Below are positions 1 to 8,663 of a stretch of 64,000 nucleotides of DNA, in pieces. The notes under the pieces are model-generated. The model was not told where the DNA came from, did not search any database, and saw only the letters and a program-made list of their open reading frames with translations. This DNA is from JALZAQ01 sp038253885 (GTDB taxonomy: Bacteria; Gemmatimonadota; Gemmatimonadetes; Gemmatimonadales; Gemmatimonadaceae): assembly GCA_038253885.1 (NCBI GenBank), contig JBBSGP010000008.1:1-64000 (forward strand), read 5' to 3'. A program made the position numbers and the translations under genes. Position 1 is the first letter of the stretch. The number at the start of each line of letters is the position of its first letter.

Positions 1-1215
1 CCACTGCATCGGTGTCCTGACTCCGTTCCGGTCGCCGAGGTAGTAGTTGTCGCCCATCCCGATCTCGTCGCCGTAGTAGAGGATAGGAGTTCCCGGCATG
101 GACATGAGGAGCGCGTTCATCAGCTCGATCTGCCGACGGCCGTTGTCCATGAGAGGCGCGAGCCGGCGGCGGATGCCGATGTTGATGCGTGCCCGCTTGT
201 CGACAGCGTACTCGCGGTACATGTAGTCGCGCTCCTCGTCCGTGACCATCTCGAGCGTGAGCTCATCGTGGTTGCGGAGAAAGATCGCCCACTGGCAGGT
301 GCGCGGGATGTCCGGGGTACGGGCCATGATCTCGACGATCGGCGTGCGATCCTCCTTCCGCAGCGCCATGTACATGCGCGGCATGAGAGGAAAGTGGAAC
401 GCCATGTGACATTCGTCCCCGTCGCCGAAGTACGGCCGCACGTCGGGCGGCCACTGGTTCGCTTCGGCGAGAAAGATCCGGTCCGCAAAGTCGCGATCGA
501 GGGCCGCGCGGAGAGCCTTCAGCACGACGTGCGTCTCCGGCAGGTTCTCGCAGCTGGTGCCGTCGCGCTCGATCAGGTATGGGATGGCGTCGAGGCGCAG
601 ACCGTCCACGCCCAGCCGCAGCCAGAAGCGCATGACATCAGTCACCGCCTCCAGAACCGCCGGATTGTCGAAGTTGAGATCCGGCTGGTGGCTGAAGAAC
701 CGGTGCCAGTAGAACTGGTTCGCCTCGTTGTCCCACGCCCAGTTGGATTTCTCGGTGTCGGTGAAGATGATGCGCGCTTCGCCATACCGGTGCGGGTCGT
801 CGCTCCAGACGTAGAAGTCGCGCTCCGGCGATCCCCGGGGCGCGAGCCGCGCGCGCTGGAACCAGGGGTGCTGATCCGATGTGTGATTGATGACCAGCTC
901 GGTGATCACGCGGATGTTGCGCCGGTGAGCCTCCTCCATGAAGCGACTGAAATCCTCGATCGTGCCGTACTGCGGGTTGATCGCCTCGTACGCGGCGATA
1001 TCGTAGCCGTCATCCTTGAGCGGCGACGGATAGAAGGGGAGCAGCCAGACGCAGTTCACTCCCAGCGACTCGATGTAGTCGAGCTTGTCGATCAGGCCGG
1101 GAAAATCGCCGTATCCGTCCCGATTGCTGTCGCGAAAGGCCTTGATGTGGAGCTGGTAGATGACCGCATCCTTGTACCAGAGCGTCTCGGTGAGCGGAGG
1201 GGTCGCGTTGCTCAT
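1..1215 (-). CDS. treS: Trehalose synthase (TreS), C-terminus beyond window
   Basis: A GH13 alpha-amylase-fold enzyme that interconverts trehalose and maltose in the cytoplasm. The 405 visible codons are read from an ATG at 1215. The N-terminus has the TreS-typical WYKDAVIYQLHIKAF. The GH13 triad is visible: nucleophile D209 (GLRLDAIPYL), acid/base E251 (FLAEANQWP) and D317 (RNHDELT). The reading frame is still open at base 1 in GDRNGVRTPMQW, so the C-terminal part is missing; in many bacteria it is fused to a maltokinase, which cannot be judged here. The start lies 17 bp after the glgE stop, so the two are probably co-transcribed. TreS supplies maltose for phosphorylation and then GlgE. Identity is secure from the motifs. 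Confidence 0.95.
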   Translation of the reverse strand, partial: MSNATPPLTETLWYKDAVIYQLHIKAFRDSNRDGYGDFPGLIDKLDYIESLGVNCVWLLPFYPSPLKDDGYDIAAYEAINPQYGTIEDFSRFMEEAHRRNIRVITELVINHTSDQHPWFQRARLAPRGSPERDFYVWSDDPHRYGEARIIFTDTEKSNWAWDNEANQFYWHRFFSHQPDLNFDNPAVLEAVTDVMRFWLRLGVDGLRLDAIPYLIERDGTSCENLPETHVVLKALRAALDRDFADRIFLAEANQWPPDVRPYFGDGDECHMAFHFPLMPRMYMALRKEDRTPIVEIMARTPDIPRTCQWAIFLRNHDELTLEMVTDEERDYMYREYAVDKRARINIGIRRRLAPLMDNGRRQIELMNALLMSMPGTPILYYGDEIGMGDNYYLGDRNGVRTPMQW

Positions 1216-1232
1216 GAGGTCAGCGCTTCCGC

Positions 1233-3227
1233 CTACCGGATGAGGCGCAGGATGTGGCCCACCTGCTCGCGCGGGTCCAGGCGCACGTAGTTGCGTGATC
1301 CCCTCCACAGATAGCGTGCGCCGGTGAGCAGATCCTCGACCCCGTAGGACTCCTCCGCATGGATGTCCAGATCGGCGATCGGCACGTGCACGGTGGTCTC
1401 GCGCACCGAGTGCGGATCCAGATTCACCGCGATCAGGAGATCGTTCTGGCCGTTCGGCGCGGACTTGCGATAGAAGAGGACGCGGTCGTTGTCGGAGGGA
1501 TGGAAGGTCAGATTGTCGTGGAGCTGCAACGCTCTGTTCTCACGGCGGATCCGGTTGAGCAGCTCGAAGTCGGCGGCGATGCTGTCCGGCCGGCCCCAAT
1601 CTCGATGCTTGAGCTCGTACTTCTCCGAATCGATGTACTCCTCGCTTCCGGAGCGGAGCGGGATGCCTTCCAGGAGCTCGAACCCGGAATAGATCCCGTA
1701 GAGGGGCGACAGCGTCGCTGCCAGAAGGGCGCGGATGCGGAATCCCGCTCGCCCGCCGTGCTGCAGGAACTCGTGCAGGATGTCCGGCGTGTTGGCGAAC
1801 AGATTTCCCCTCAGGTACTCCCGCACCGGCGACTGGGTGAGCTCGGTGAGATATTCCGCCAGCTCACGCGCTTCGGTTCGCCAGATGAAGTACGTGTACG
1901 ACTGGGTGAAGCCGATCTTCGCGAGATGCTTCATCCGCTTGGGACGGGTGAACGCCTCGGAGAGAAAGATGACCTGCGGATGCCGCTGCTTCACTTCCTC
2001 GATCACCCAGCGCCAGAACGCAAAGGGCTTGGTGTGTGGATTGTCGACACGAAAGGTGCGGACACCGTGCGAGATCCAGAAGAGGAAGATGTCCTTGCAC
2101 GCGTTCCAGAGGCCGGCGCGGTCGGCGCACCAGAAGTCGAGCGGATAGATGTCCTGGTACTTCTTCGGCGGATTCTCGGCATACCGGATGGAGCCATCGG
2201 CGCGGATGAAGAACCAGTCCGGGTGCTCCTTGAGCCAGGGATGGTCCGGTGAGCACTGGAGAGCGTAGTCGAGCGCGATCTCCATCCCGAGCTCGTGAGC
2301 TCGGGTGACGAAGTGATCGAAGTCGGCCAGCGTGCCGAGCCGGGGATCGACGGCGGTGTGTCCTCCCTCTTTCCCGCCGATCGCCCAGGGGCTCCCGGGG
2401 TCGCTGGCCGACGCCTCGAGGCTGTTGTTGCGCCCCTTTCGATTGGTCTCACCGATAGGGTGGACCGGCGGGAGATACACGACGTCGAAGCCGAGCCGGG
2501 CGATCCGCTCGAGCTCGCGCTCGGCGGTCGCGAAAGTGCCGTGCCGGCCGGGGACGTCTCCCTGCGAGCGGGGGAACAGCTCGTACCAGGCAGCGAAGCG
2601 TGCACGCTCCCGATCCACGGCGATCTCCAGCTCGCGATCGTAGGCGGTGAGATCCGCCGGAAGGTGATAGCTCTCGACCAGCGGGATGAGCTGGGGGGCA
2701 AGCGCCACGGTCACGCGGTCGCGCTGGTCGAGATCCGCTTCGCGCAGTGTGGCCACGGCTTGCTTGAGCGCGTTCCGGATGTCGCCGAAGCGGGCGCGAT
2801 TGGCGGCCGCGTCCACGATCTCCGCGCCTTCGAGCAGCTCGAGGGAAACGTCCTGACCGGCATCGATCTTCTTCTGCAGACCGCTGCGCCAGGTGGCGAA
2901 GACATCCGTCCAGGCTTCGACCGTGTACACCCAGCTCCCGATCTCGTCGAGCGGGAAGCCGCCGTCCCACCGATCGCTGTCGTACTCGTAGGCGAGAGGG
3001 GCGTAACGCCACTCGCGATCGGAAGGGGAGCGGAAGCGGATGCGGGCGGCCACAAGATCGTGCCCGTCGCGGAAGATGTCCGCCGTCACGTGAAAGGAGT
3101 CGCCGACGATGCGCTTGACGGGATGGCGGGCGTCGTCGAGGCTCGGCTCCACGCACTCGATCGCGAGCGCGGGTCCCGCCTCCACCCCATCGCGAGTCCG
3201 TGATTTTCTCCCTTTCAGTGGCGGCAC
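1233..3227 (-). CDS. glgE: GlgE alpha-1,4-glucan:maltose-1-phosphate maltosyltransferase
   Basis: A GH13_3 transferase that adds maltosyl units from alpha-maltose-1-phosphate to alpha-1,4-glucans. The 664-residue length is normal for the family. The N-terminal beta domain (about 20-110) is followed by the catalytic barrel: YLPPVHPIG at 251-259, nucleophile D395 in FRVDNPHTKP, acid/base E424 in FLSEAF, and the transition-state region NTPDILHEF near 480-488. The longest frame opens with GTG at 3227; a GTG at 3185 would also keep the whole conserved domain, so the exact start is uncertain. It precedes treS by 17 bp in the same direction, matching the TreS-Mak-GlgE route from trehalose to storage or capsular glucan. 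Confidence 0.95.
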   Translation of the reverse strand: MPPLKGRKSRTRDGVEAGPALAIECVEPSLDDARHPVKRIVGDSFHVTADIFRDGHDLVAARIRFRSPSDREWRYAPLAYEYDSDRWDGGFPLDEIGSWVYTVEAWTDVFATWRSGLQKKIDAGQDVSLELLEGAEIVDAAANRARFGDIRNALKQAVATLREADLDQRDRVTVALAPQLIPLVESYHLPADLTAYDRELEIAVDRERARFAAWYELFPRSQGDVPGRHGTFATAERELERIARLGFDVVYLPPVHPIGETNRKGRNNSLEASASDPGSPWAIGGKEGGHTAVDPRLGTLADFDHFVTRAHELGMEIALDYALQCSPDHPWLKEHPDWFFIRADGSIRYAENPPKKYQDIYPLDFWCADRAGLWNACKDIFLFWISHGVRTFRVDNPHTKPFAFWRWVIEEVKQRHPQVIFLSEAFTRPKRMKHLAKIGFTQSYTYFIWRTEARELAEYLTELTQSPVREYLRGNLFANTPDILHEFLQHGGRAGFRIRALLAATLSPLYGIYSGFELLEGIPLRSGSEEYIDSEKYELKHRDWGRPDSIAADFELLNRIRRENRALQLHDNLTFHPSDNDRVLFYRKSAPNGQNDLLIAVNLDPHSVRETTVHVPIADLDIHAEESYGVEDLLTGARYLWRGSRNYVRLDPREQVGHILRLIR

Positions 3228-3397
3228 AACGCGGATGCTCGGTGGGCGGAGGGAGGGTGCAGGGGGTAGTTACACAGGAATAGCTTGCTCGGTCACGCCG
3301 TGGCGAGCAAGGAGCGGAGGCGGCGCGGGTCGCAAGAGACGCGCCGGCCGCCAGCACGAAAGCGGAACTCTTTCCGTCGTCATAGATTTCCTGATCA

Positions 3398-4138
3398 ATG
3401 GATCCCGGCCAGCTCTTCAGCCAGTTGACGTCGCATCTCTCGACCCAGCCGATGACCGCTGTGCCGCTGGTGTTCGTTGGCGGGGTGCTGACCAGCCTCA
3501 CACCCTGCATCTATCCCATGATCCCGATCACCGCCGCGGTCGTCGGCGGTCAGAGCGCCGGCGTGGGGGGAGTGGGTGGGATGCGTTCGCGCGGCCGGAC
3601 GCTCGCGCTGACGCTGAGCTACGTTCTCGGGCTGTCGCTCGTCTATGCCGCGCTCGGGCTCTTTGCCGGGATGACGGGAACGCTCTTCGGCGCCGTGAGT
3701 ACGAATCCCTGGCTGTACTTCGGGATGGCGAACCTCCTCATCCTGGCGGCGCTCGCGATGCTTGACGTGCTCCCCGTGCGGTTGCCGTCGAGCTGGGTTC
3801 AGCGCGCCGGCTCGCTGCAGACAGGCGGTCGTGTGGGTGGCGCGTTTGGCATGGGGGCCGCCTCCGGCCTCGTCGCGGCTCCGTGCGGCGCGCCGGTGTT
3901 CGCGGCCGTGCTCACCTGGGTGGCGACGACCAAGAGCGCCGCGCTCGGCTTCCTCTACCTCTTCGTCTTCTCGCTCGGGATGAGCACGCTTCTGGTGGTG
4001 GTGGGACTCTTCTCCGGGACCATATCCGCGCTACCCCGGGCGGGCGCGTGGATGGTCTGGGTCAAGCGCGCGTTCGCTGTCATCATGCTCGGCGTGGCCG
4101 AGTATTACCTCATCCAGATGGGGCAACTGCTGATATGA
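3398..4138 (+). CDS. ccdA: CcdA-type cytochrome c biogenesis / thiol-disulfide transporter
   Basis: A polytopic inner-membrane protein of the CcdA/DsbD-transmembrane family, which passes reducing equivalents from cytoplasmic thioredoxin to extracytoplasmic thiol proteins. It has 246 residues and about six hydrophobic segments. The two conserved redox cysteines are in typical settings: C37 (SLTPCIYPM) and C163 (VAAPCGAPVF). It overlaps the following thioredoxin-like gene by 4 bp (ATGA), so the two are translationally coupled and the secreted thioredoxin is its likely partner. The 170-bp gap upstream is shared divergently with glgE and should hold both promoters; I could not define boxes there with confidence. 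Confidence 0.9.
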   Translation: MDPGQLFSQLTSHLSTQPMTAVPLVFVGGVLTSLTPCIYPMIPITAAVVGGQSAGVGGVGGMRSRGRTLALTLSYVLGLSLVYAALGLFAGMTGTLFGAVSTNPWLYFGMANLLILAALAMLDVLPVRLPSSWVQRAGSLQTGGRVGGAFGMGAASGLVAAPCGAPVFAAVLTWVATTKSAALGFLYLFVFSLGMSTLLVVVGLFSGTISALPRAGAWMVWVKRAFAVIMLGVAEYYLIQMGQLLI

Positions 4139-4629
4139 GATCGCACCTGATCGGTGGCGCCGCGCTCGCGCTGGCGCTCGCCGCGTCGGCCGCCGGCGCG
4201 CAGGACGTCGGCATCCCGGTCGGGAGCCGTGCGCCGGTGGCGGCGCTCCAGACACTCGACGGCAAGCCGGCGACGCTGGCCCAGTTCGTCGGAAAGACGC
4301 CGCTCCTTCTCGAGTTCTGGGCCGCGTGGTGCGAGAACTGTCACGCCCTCGAGCCGCATCTGCTGGCGATGCAGAAGAAATACGCCAGCAGAGTGAAGTT
4401 TCTCGGAGTTGCTGTCTCGTTCAACCAGTCGGTCAATCGTGCCCGGCTCTACAAGGAGAAGCACCGGCTCCCGTATGAGATCTGGTACGATGGCAAAGGG
4501 GATGCGGGAGCAGCCTACGATGCGCCGGGCACGTCCTACGTGGTGGTGATCGACAAGGGTGGAAAGGTTGTGTATACGGGCATCGGCGGAGATCAGAAGC
4601 TCGAGACGGCGATAAGAAAGGCGATGTGA
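4135..4629 (+). CDS. Secreted thioredoxin-like (TlpA/ResA type) oxidoreductase
   Basis: A 164-residue exported thiol-disulfide oxidoreductase. A Sec signal peptide covers residues 1-22 (hydrophobic LIGGAALALALAASAAGAQ). The thioredoxin fold follows with the active-site motif WCENC (C66 and C69), LEFWAAW just before it and a GTSYVVVIDKGG strand containing the cis-Pro-side region. The start is the ATG inside the ATGA overlap with ccdA. The product probably receives electrons from CcdA and reduces apocytochrome c or other periplasmic disulfides; no cytochrome genes are visible nearby, so the substrate is open. Confidence 0.9.
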   Translation: MRSHLIGGAALALALAASAAGAQDVGIPVGSRAPVAALQTLDGKPATLAQFVGKTPLLLEFWAAWCENCHALEPHLLAMQKKYASRVKFLGVAVSFNQSVNRARLYKEKHRLPYEIWYDGKGDAGAAYDAPGTSYVVVIDKGGKVVYTGIGGDQKLETAIRKAM

Positions 4630-4644
4630 GATTCGCTCCAAAGC

Positions 4645-4680
4645 GACGACATCCTGCAGAAGGTCCTGCAGGATGTCGTC
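4645..4680. terminator. Perfect 15-bp inverted repeat between convergent genes
   Basis: GACGACATCCTGCAG is repeated exactly in inverse orientation around a 6-nt spacer (AAGGTC). It sits between the stop of the thioredoxin-like gene (4629) and the stop of the convergent hydrolase gene (4721). Neither side has a long T tract (only TTT on the minus side), so it is best read as a bidirectional terminator or mRNA-end stabiliser. Confidence 0.6.
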
Positions 4681-4720
4681 ACCGAACTAGCGCAGCTTCA
4701 GGAGCTGTGGCCGCGCGACC

Positions 4721-7189
4721 TCAAGGCGTGAACGGCGCGTCGGTGTAACCCTTTGCGCTCACCACGCCACGCGCTCTGGCTGAGATGGGGACGGCTATCT
4801 TCTCGCCCGTAGCACCGACGTTCACGCCGTTGACCGTCACGACACCCTCCACCGGGCTCTGAGTTTCGGAGTCGGTCGCGAAAACGGCGATCGTCTTCGT
4901 CGAGTCAGTCGCCGCGACTTGCTCTACCCGGACGACGAGTGTGCGCAGTGCAGCTACGGAGCCCGTGCTCGCAGACGGAATCCGCTCACCCAGCTTCGTC
5001 GGCACTCTGCTCCTGATCGGAGTGTTGGGACTTGTTGTCTCGACCGTAGCGACTGGCGTTGCGATTGTTGCGATGGGGGCTGCGATGGTTGCGACGGGAA
5101 TGGTGACGGGAAGGGCGACGGGAATGGCCGTAGCGGTGAGTGGCGCTGGCCCGATGAATTGGACGATGCGTTGGGCGAGGAAGGTCGGACGCTCGTTATG
5201 GATCGAGTGGCCGGTCGTGGTGAGGAAGAGCGCCTGCCCAGGTGTGTTGATCATTTTCGGCGCGACCGAGCGTGTGTGCTCGCAGAGGCTGCCGCCCACA
5301 TCATCCATTCCGCACAGCAGGAGCATGCGCTTCGTGTTGAACAGGTACAGCGGTTGGTTCGTGCCAGGCTTGAAACCCTGGTGGCTGAACTGCAGTTGCT
5401 CCATGCCCAACCGCCAGTGCCAGAGGCGGAAGTTCTTGTTGTATGTCTCGTAGCGGTCGATGCGCGCGAGGCGGATGTGCGGCAGTTTGCAGGACCATCC
5501 GTCGCGATACCAGTATTCCGCCTGTGGCCGCCCGCCAGCCACGCTGATGAAGCCGATGACCTTGCTCTGCCAATCGAATCCCCCATAGAAGAACCCGCGG
5601 CGCTCGTCGAGCGTCTCGGTCGCGTACGACGGGTCGCCCCCGGCGAAGTACCACGGCACGGCCAGGCCCACGTGATTGACGCCATCGTCGGCAAAAGACG
5701 GCCAGATGGACGCCGGTGACCATGACACGATGTTCGTGACCCAGGGGGCATCGGCGCGGGGCCGGCCGAGTCGAAACGCCATGTTCCCGCCGAGGCTCCC
5801 GCCGACGATTGCACGGAGGTGACTCGCCACCGGCACCGATTGATTGAGCGTATTGATGAACGACACGATGAAGTCTTCATCGAAGTCGACGAGCCGGGCG
5901 GTGTGCCCGTTAGGGGCGAAGCCGAGACCGTCCAATCCCCCGCCAGCCTGACCGTTGTCGCTGAGCGGCGCGATTGTCGTATGGTCGATGTTGTCAGCGT
6001 AGCCGCTCGTCGGAAGATCCATCGAGATGACGGTGAAGTTCCGACCTTGTTGCCGGCCGAGGTCGTGGAGCTTGTGGGTCAGATCCATCGCCTCCTCGAG
6101 CCGCGAGTCCATGCCGTGGATGTAGAGGATCACCTCGGCGTTGGGAGCGAGCACGGGTGCGCGGCCGGCGGGGATCGTACGGCCGGTGCTCGCGCAGCTC
6201 GCGCGCTCGGCGCCCGGCGGGACCATGGTGTGCGCGATCATGTACCGCGTATTGACCACCAGCGGGGGTCGTCCGTTCGGCCGCGGCACGCTGACGGCGA
6301 GATCGTACTGCGGAAACTCGGCCGATGGCGCGTTGACTGGCCGGTGCGGCTGGTCATCCTCTCCCGAGACGGCGATGTACTGGGGTCGGAGCGCGGCACG
6401 CTCGGGGCACGCCACGGGCCACCCACCCGCGCGCACGAGATTGAGCACACGATAGGCCCGATCGAGCGCCGCGTCGGCGGCGGCTTGGCGCGCCTGGGCT
6501 GGCAGCGCCTGCGTGCGCGCGTCCGCTTGGAGGCACGGCAAGACCCGTGACGCGTCGGGAGGCTGCGCCCGAAATGCGGCGAACGCGCGACGACCCGTGA
6601 CGCTCAGGTCGGCGAATGCGTTGCCATCGGACGCGTTGCCGAGCGCGAAGGAGATCGCCGCCATGCAGAGACTGTTGTTCGGGTTGCCAACTTTGGCCGC
6701 GATGGTCAGGTCCAGGCGGAGGCGGCCCTCGTTCGCGCCGATGTTGATCCCTACGGCTGCTGGCGGAATCGGAGGAATGAACTGCTGACGCGTGGGCGAT
6801 GGAGGCGGACCGTATCCCGTCAGGAGGACCTTGAAGTTACTGGGGTTCGTCGGCGTCCAGTCGAGAAGCTCTGGCGGCGCCGTGACGTAACCGCTCGAGC
6901 TCGGATCGCACGACTCGGGAGTCCCGCTCGGGTCGAGGATCTGGAAATTCGTCGCGATGGTCGGCTCGAGGGTACCCCGCGTCTTGGATGCTGGCACCGG
7001 CGCAGCGAAGCCCCGCCGTCGCGTTACAATCGCTCCGTCTTGCCCCGGGATGCATCCTTTGAATTCCGGCGAGAATCCCTCAAACGAGGGAAGGAGCTGC
7101 CGACCCTGGGCCTGTGCGGGTCGCACGTGCGGAAGTGTGGCGACGACGATCCCTACAAGTATCCCGGTAACCACGAAACGCGCTCGCAT
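4721..7189 (-). CDS. Secreted alpha/beta-hydrolase-fold protein with C-terminal carboxypeptidase-like module
   Basis: An 822-residue exported protein; an N-terminal signal peptide ends near residue 28 (HVRPAQAQ). The middle region carries an alpha/beta-hydrolase core: oxyanion strand VILYIHGMDS (353-362), nucleophile elbow GGSLGG (463-468, Ser465) and a likely catalytic His in TTTGHSIH (H661). A Pro/Ala/Thr/Ile linker (about 680-720, repeated IATIATPVAT units) leads to a small beta domain (about 755-820) whose SETQSPVEGVVTVNG resembles the end of the neighbouring SGNH hydrolase. A strong ribosome site (AGGAGG, 6 nt before ATG) supports the start. It is the last gene of a seven-gene secreted-protein run. 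The substrate is unknown; an esterase or lipase role is inferred from the fold only. Confidence 0.8.
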   Translation of the reverse strand: MRARFVVTGILVGIVVATLPHVRPAQAQGRQLLPSFEGFSPEFKGCIPGQDGAIVTRRRGFAAPVPASKTRGTLEPTIATNFQILDPSGTPESCDPSSSGYVTAPPELLDWTPTNPSNFKVLLTGYGPPPSPTRQQFIPPIPPAAVGINIGANEGRLRLDLTIAAKVGNPNNSLCMAAISFALGNASDGNAFADLSVTGRRAFAAFRAQPPDASRVLPCLQADARTQALPAQARQAAADAALDRAYRVLNLVRAGGWPVACPERAALRPQYIAVSGEDDQPHRPVNAPSAEFPQYDLAVSVPRPNGRPPLVVNTRYMIAHTMVPPGAERASCASTGRTIPAGRAPVLAPNAEVILYIHGMDSRLEEAMDLTHKLHDLGRQQGRNFTVISMDLPTSGYADNIDHTTIAPLSDNGQAGGGLDGLGFAPNGHTARLVDFDEDFIVSFINTLNQSVPVASHLRAIVGGSLGGNMAFRLGRPRADAPWVTNIVSWSPASIWPSFADDGVNHVGLAVPWYFAGGDPSYATETLDERRGFFYGGFDWQSKVIGFISVAGGRPQAEYWYRDGWSCKLPHIRLARIDRYETYNKNFRLWHWRLGMEQLQFSHQGFKPGTNQPLYLFNTKRMLLLCGMDDVGGSLCEHTRSVAPKMINTPGQALFLTTTGHSIHNERPTFLAQRIVQFIGPAPLTATAIPVALPVTIPVATIAAPIATIATPVATVETTSPNTPIRSRVPTKLGERIPSASTGSVAALRTLVVRVEQVAATDSTKTIAVFATDSETQSPVEGVVTVNGVNVGATGEKIAVPISARARGVVSAKGYTDAPFTP

Positions 7190-7221
7190 GACAGGCCTCC
7201 TGGGTCAGTGTACTTCGAGTC

Positions 7222-8634
7222 TCAGACGGTGGAGTAGCGCACCGGAAGTGTGATGTAGCCGGGCGCGCTGATCACAATCTCCTCGCATGTCTTGGGCAGC
7301 GTGATCGTCCGCCCAGGCTTTCCTGGCATTGATGCGGCCGTGGTCTCCCTCTCGCCGGCCACGCAGGCGAAGGTATGCGTGAAGCTCGTGTTGGCGTTGA
7401 CTGTCTGCGTACCGACATTGACGGTCGCCTCCACCGGCAGGCGCGACTCCGCGTCCTCCACCCAGACTGTGTAACTGCCGCTTGTTCCGATCGCCGGCTT
7501 CGGATCGACGCAAGCCCGCAGTGTTCGAAGTCCCTGCCACTTGGTGACAAAGGGTGTGAGCTGGCTCGTCATCGCGCTCGCGTACTTCTGAGCGCCCTTC
7601 GCGTTAGGGTGACCGACCGACGCTGTCGCGCACTTCGAGACACCGCCCTGTCCCGCCTGTGCGCACAGCGGCTGGCGGGCGTCGAACATCGGGTCATGCT
7701 CGGCGACGTTGAACATGCACCGATCAGAAGCGCCATATCCGTTCGTACCAGCGAAACCGGGGCTGGCGTACACACATCGGTTGGGCGTGCGCGTGTTCTG
7801 GGAGGCGACCGCGTCGCGCAATCCCATGTCCGATTCCTCGAAGAAGGCCTTGCAGTGTTGGATCACGGTCTCCCTGACCGCGATCGTCACTATCCCCGCG
7901 GAGAGCGGATCGACAGCGATGAGGCCGAGTGCGACGAACAGGGCGATGAGCTCGGGTAGGGGGCTGTCACCGGTGATGATCGGATAGTACCCGGGCACGA
8001 TGATCTTTGCGCTCGGGAAGAGTTCGATCGCCCTCGGCAGCAAAGAATTCATCCTCGCCGTGAGAGAATCACGCGTCAGCTCCCTCACGCTCCCTGTGCT
8101 CGCGAACGGGTTCAGGATGTTCGTGAGCCCGACGTCGTTCGCGCCGCCGTTGAGGAGCACCAGATCGATATCGACCGGGCTGACGCCGCGTGTTTTTTTT
8201 AGCGTATCGACCGCGCGATCGAGCTGACCGTGGATGGACGGATAATCCGTGGGCACCTCGCTGGCATAAACGCCGCTGGCATCCCCAGCCGCGTTCTGCA
8301 AGATGATCGCGCCTGAGTGGGCGAAGTTCTGAAACGTGACCTCGCGACCGGGCAGCTGGGAAACGACCCAGTTCTTCACCAGAGTCGCAAACTTGAGATC
8401 TTCGGTGAGTCCCTGCCCCCACATGATCGAATCGCCGAAAGCCAACATGTTGAACGGCCGATTGGGTACCCCCAGCATGTCACGCCGGTGCAGTCCGATC
8501 CCACCGGTGAATCCGAGCAGGTTGCGCACGTCCCCGAATGTGAGGCAACTCAGGCCGGCTGCGGTCAGGGCGGAGGCGTTCCGGATGAAGGCACGCCGGT
8601 TGACTGCTGCCGCAGCCGGATCGGTAATTTGCAT
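7222..8634 (-). CDS. Tat-exported SGNH/GDSL-type hydrolase
   Basis: A 470-residue SGNH-family hydrolase. The start at 8634 is chosen over a longer frame because GGGAGG lies 4 nt upstream. Twin arginines R13-R14 (NRRAFIRNASAL) followed by a hydrophobic stretch indicate Tat export. Block I is AFGDSIMWG with Ser69, a Gly-containing AHSGA follows at 105-109, block III is GGAND (N166), and the last block is SVGHPN with His342. The Asp that normally precedes this His by three residues is Ser339 here. The C-terminal 90 residues form an extra beta module (TVWVEDAESRLPVEATVNVG) related to the end of the adjacent alpha/beta hydrolase. The true substrate (ester, acetylated glycan or lipid) cannot be told. 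Confidence 0.85.
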   Translation of the reverse strand: MQITDPAAAAVNRRAFIRNASALTAAGLSCLTFGDVRNLLGFTGGIGLHRRDMLGVPNRPFNMLAFGDSIMWGQGLTEDLKFATLVKNWVVSQLPGREVTFQNFAHSGAIILQNAAGDASGVYASEVPTDYPSIHGQLDRAVDTLKKTRGVSPVDIDLVLLNGGANDVGLTNILNPFASTGSVRELTRDSLTARMNSLLPRAIELFPSAKIIVPGYYPIITGDSPLPELIALFVALGLIAVDPLSAGIVTIAVRETVIQHCKAFFEESDMGLRDAVASQNTRTPNRCVYASPGFAGTNGYGASDRCMFNVAEHDPMFDARQPLCAQAGQGGVSKCATASVGHPNAKGAQKYASAMTSQLTPFVTKWQGLRTLRACVDPKPAIGTSGSYTVWVEDAESRLPVEATVNVGTQTVNANTSFTHTFACVAGERETTAASMPGKPGRTITLPKTCEEIVISAPGYITLPVRYSTV

Positions 8635-8663
8635 TCTGCCTCCCTTTGACTCCGGAAGATGTG

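Noticed and set aside
268..1290. Long plus-strand frame opposite treS
   Set aside because: The minus strand encodes a clear TreS with its catalytic residues; the plus frame is an Arg/Val/Glu-rich shadow typical of GC-rich antisense frames.
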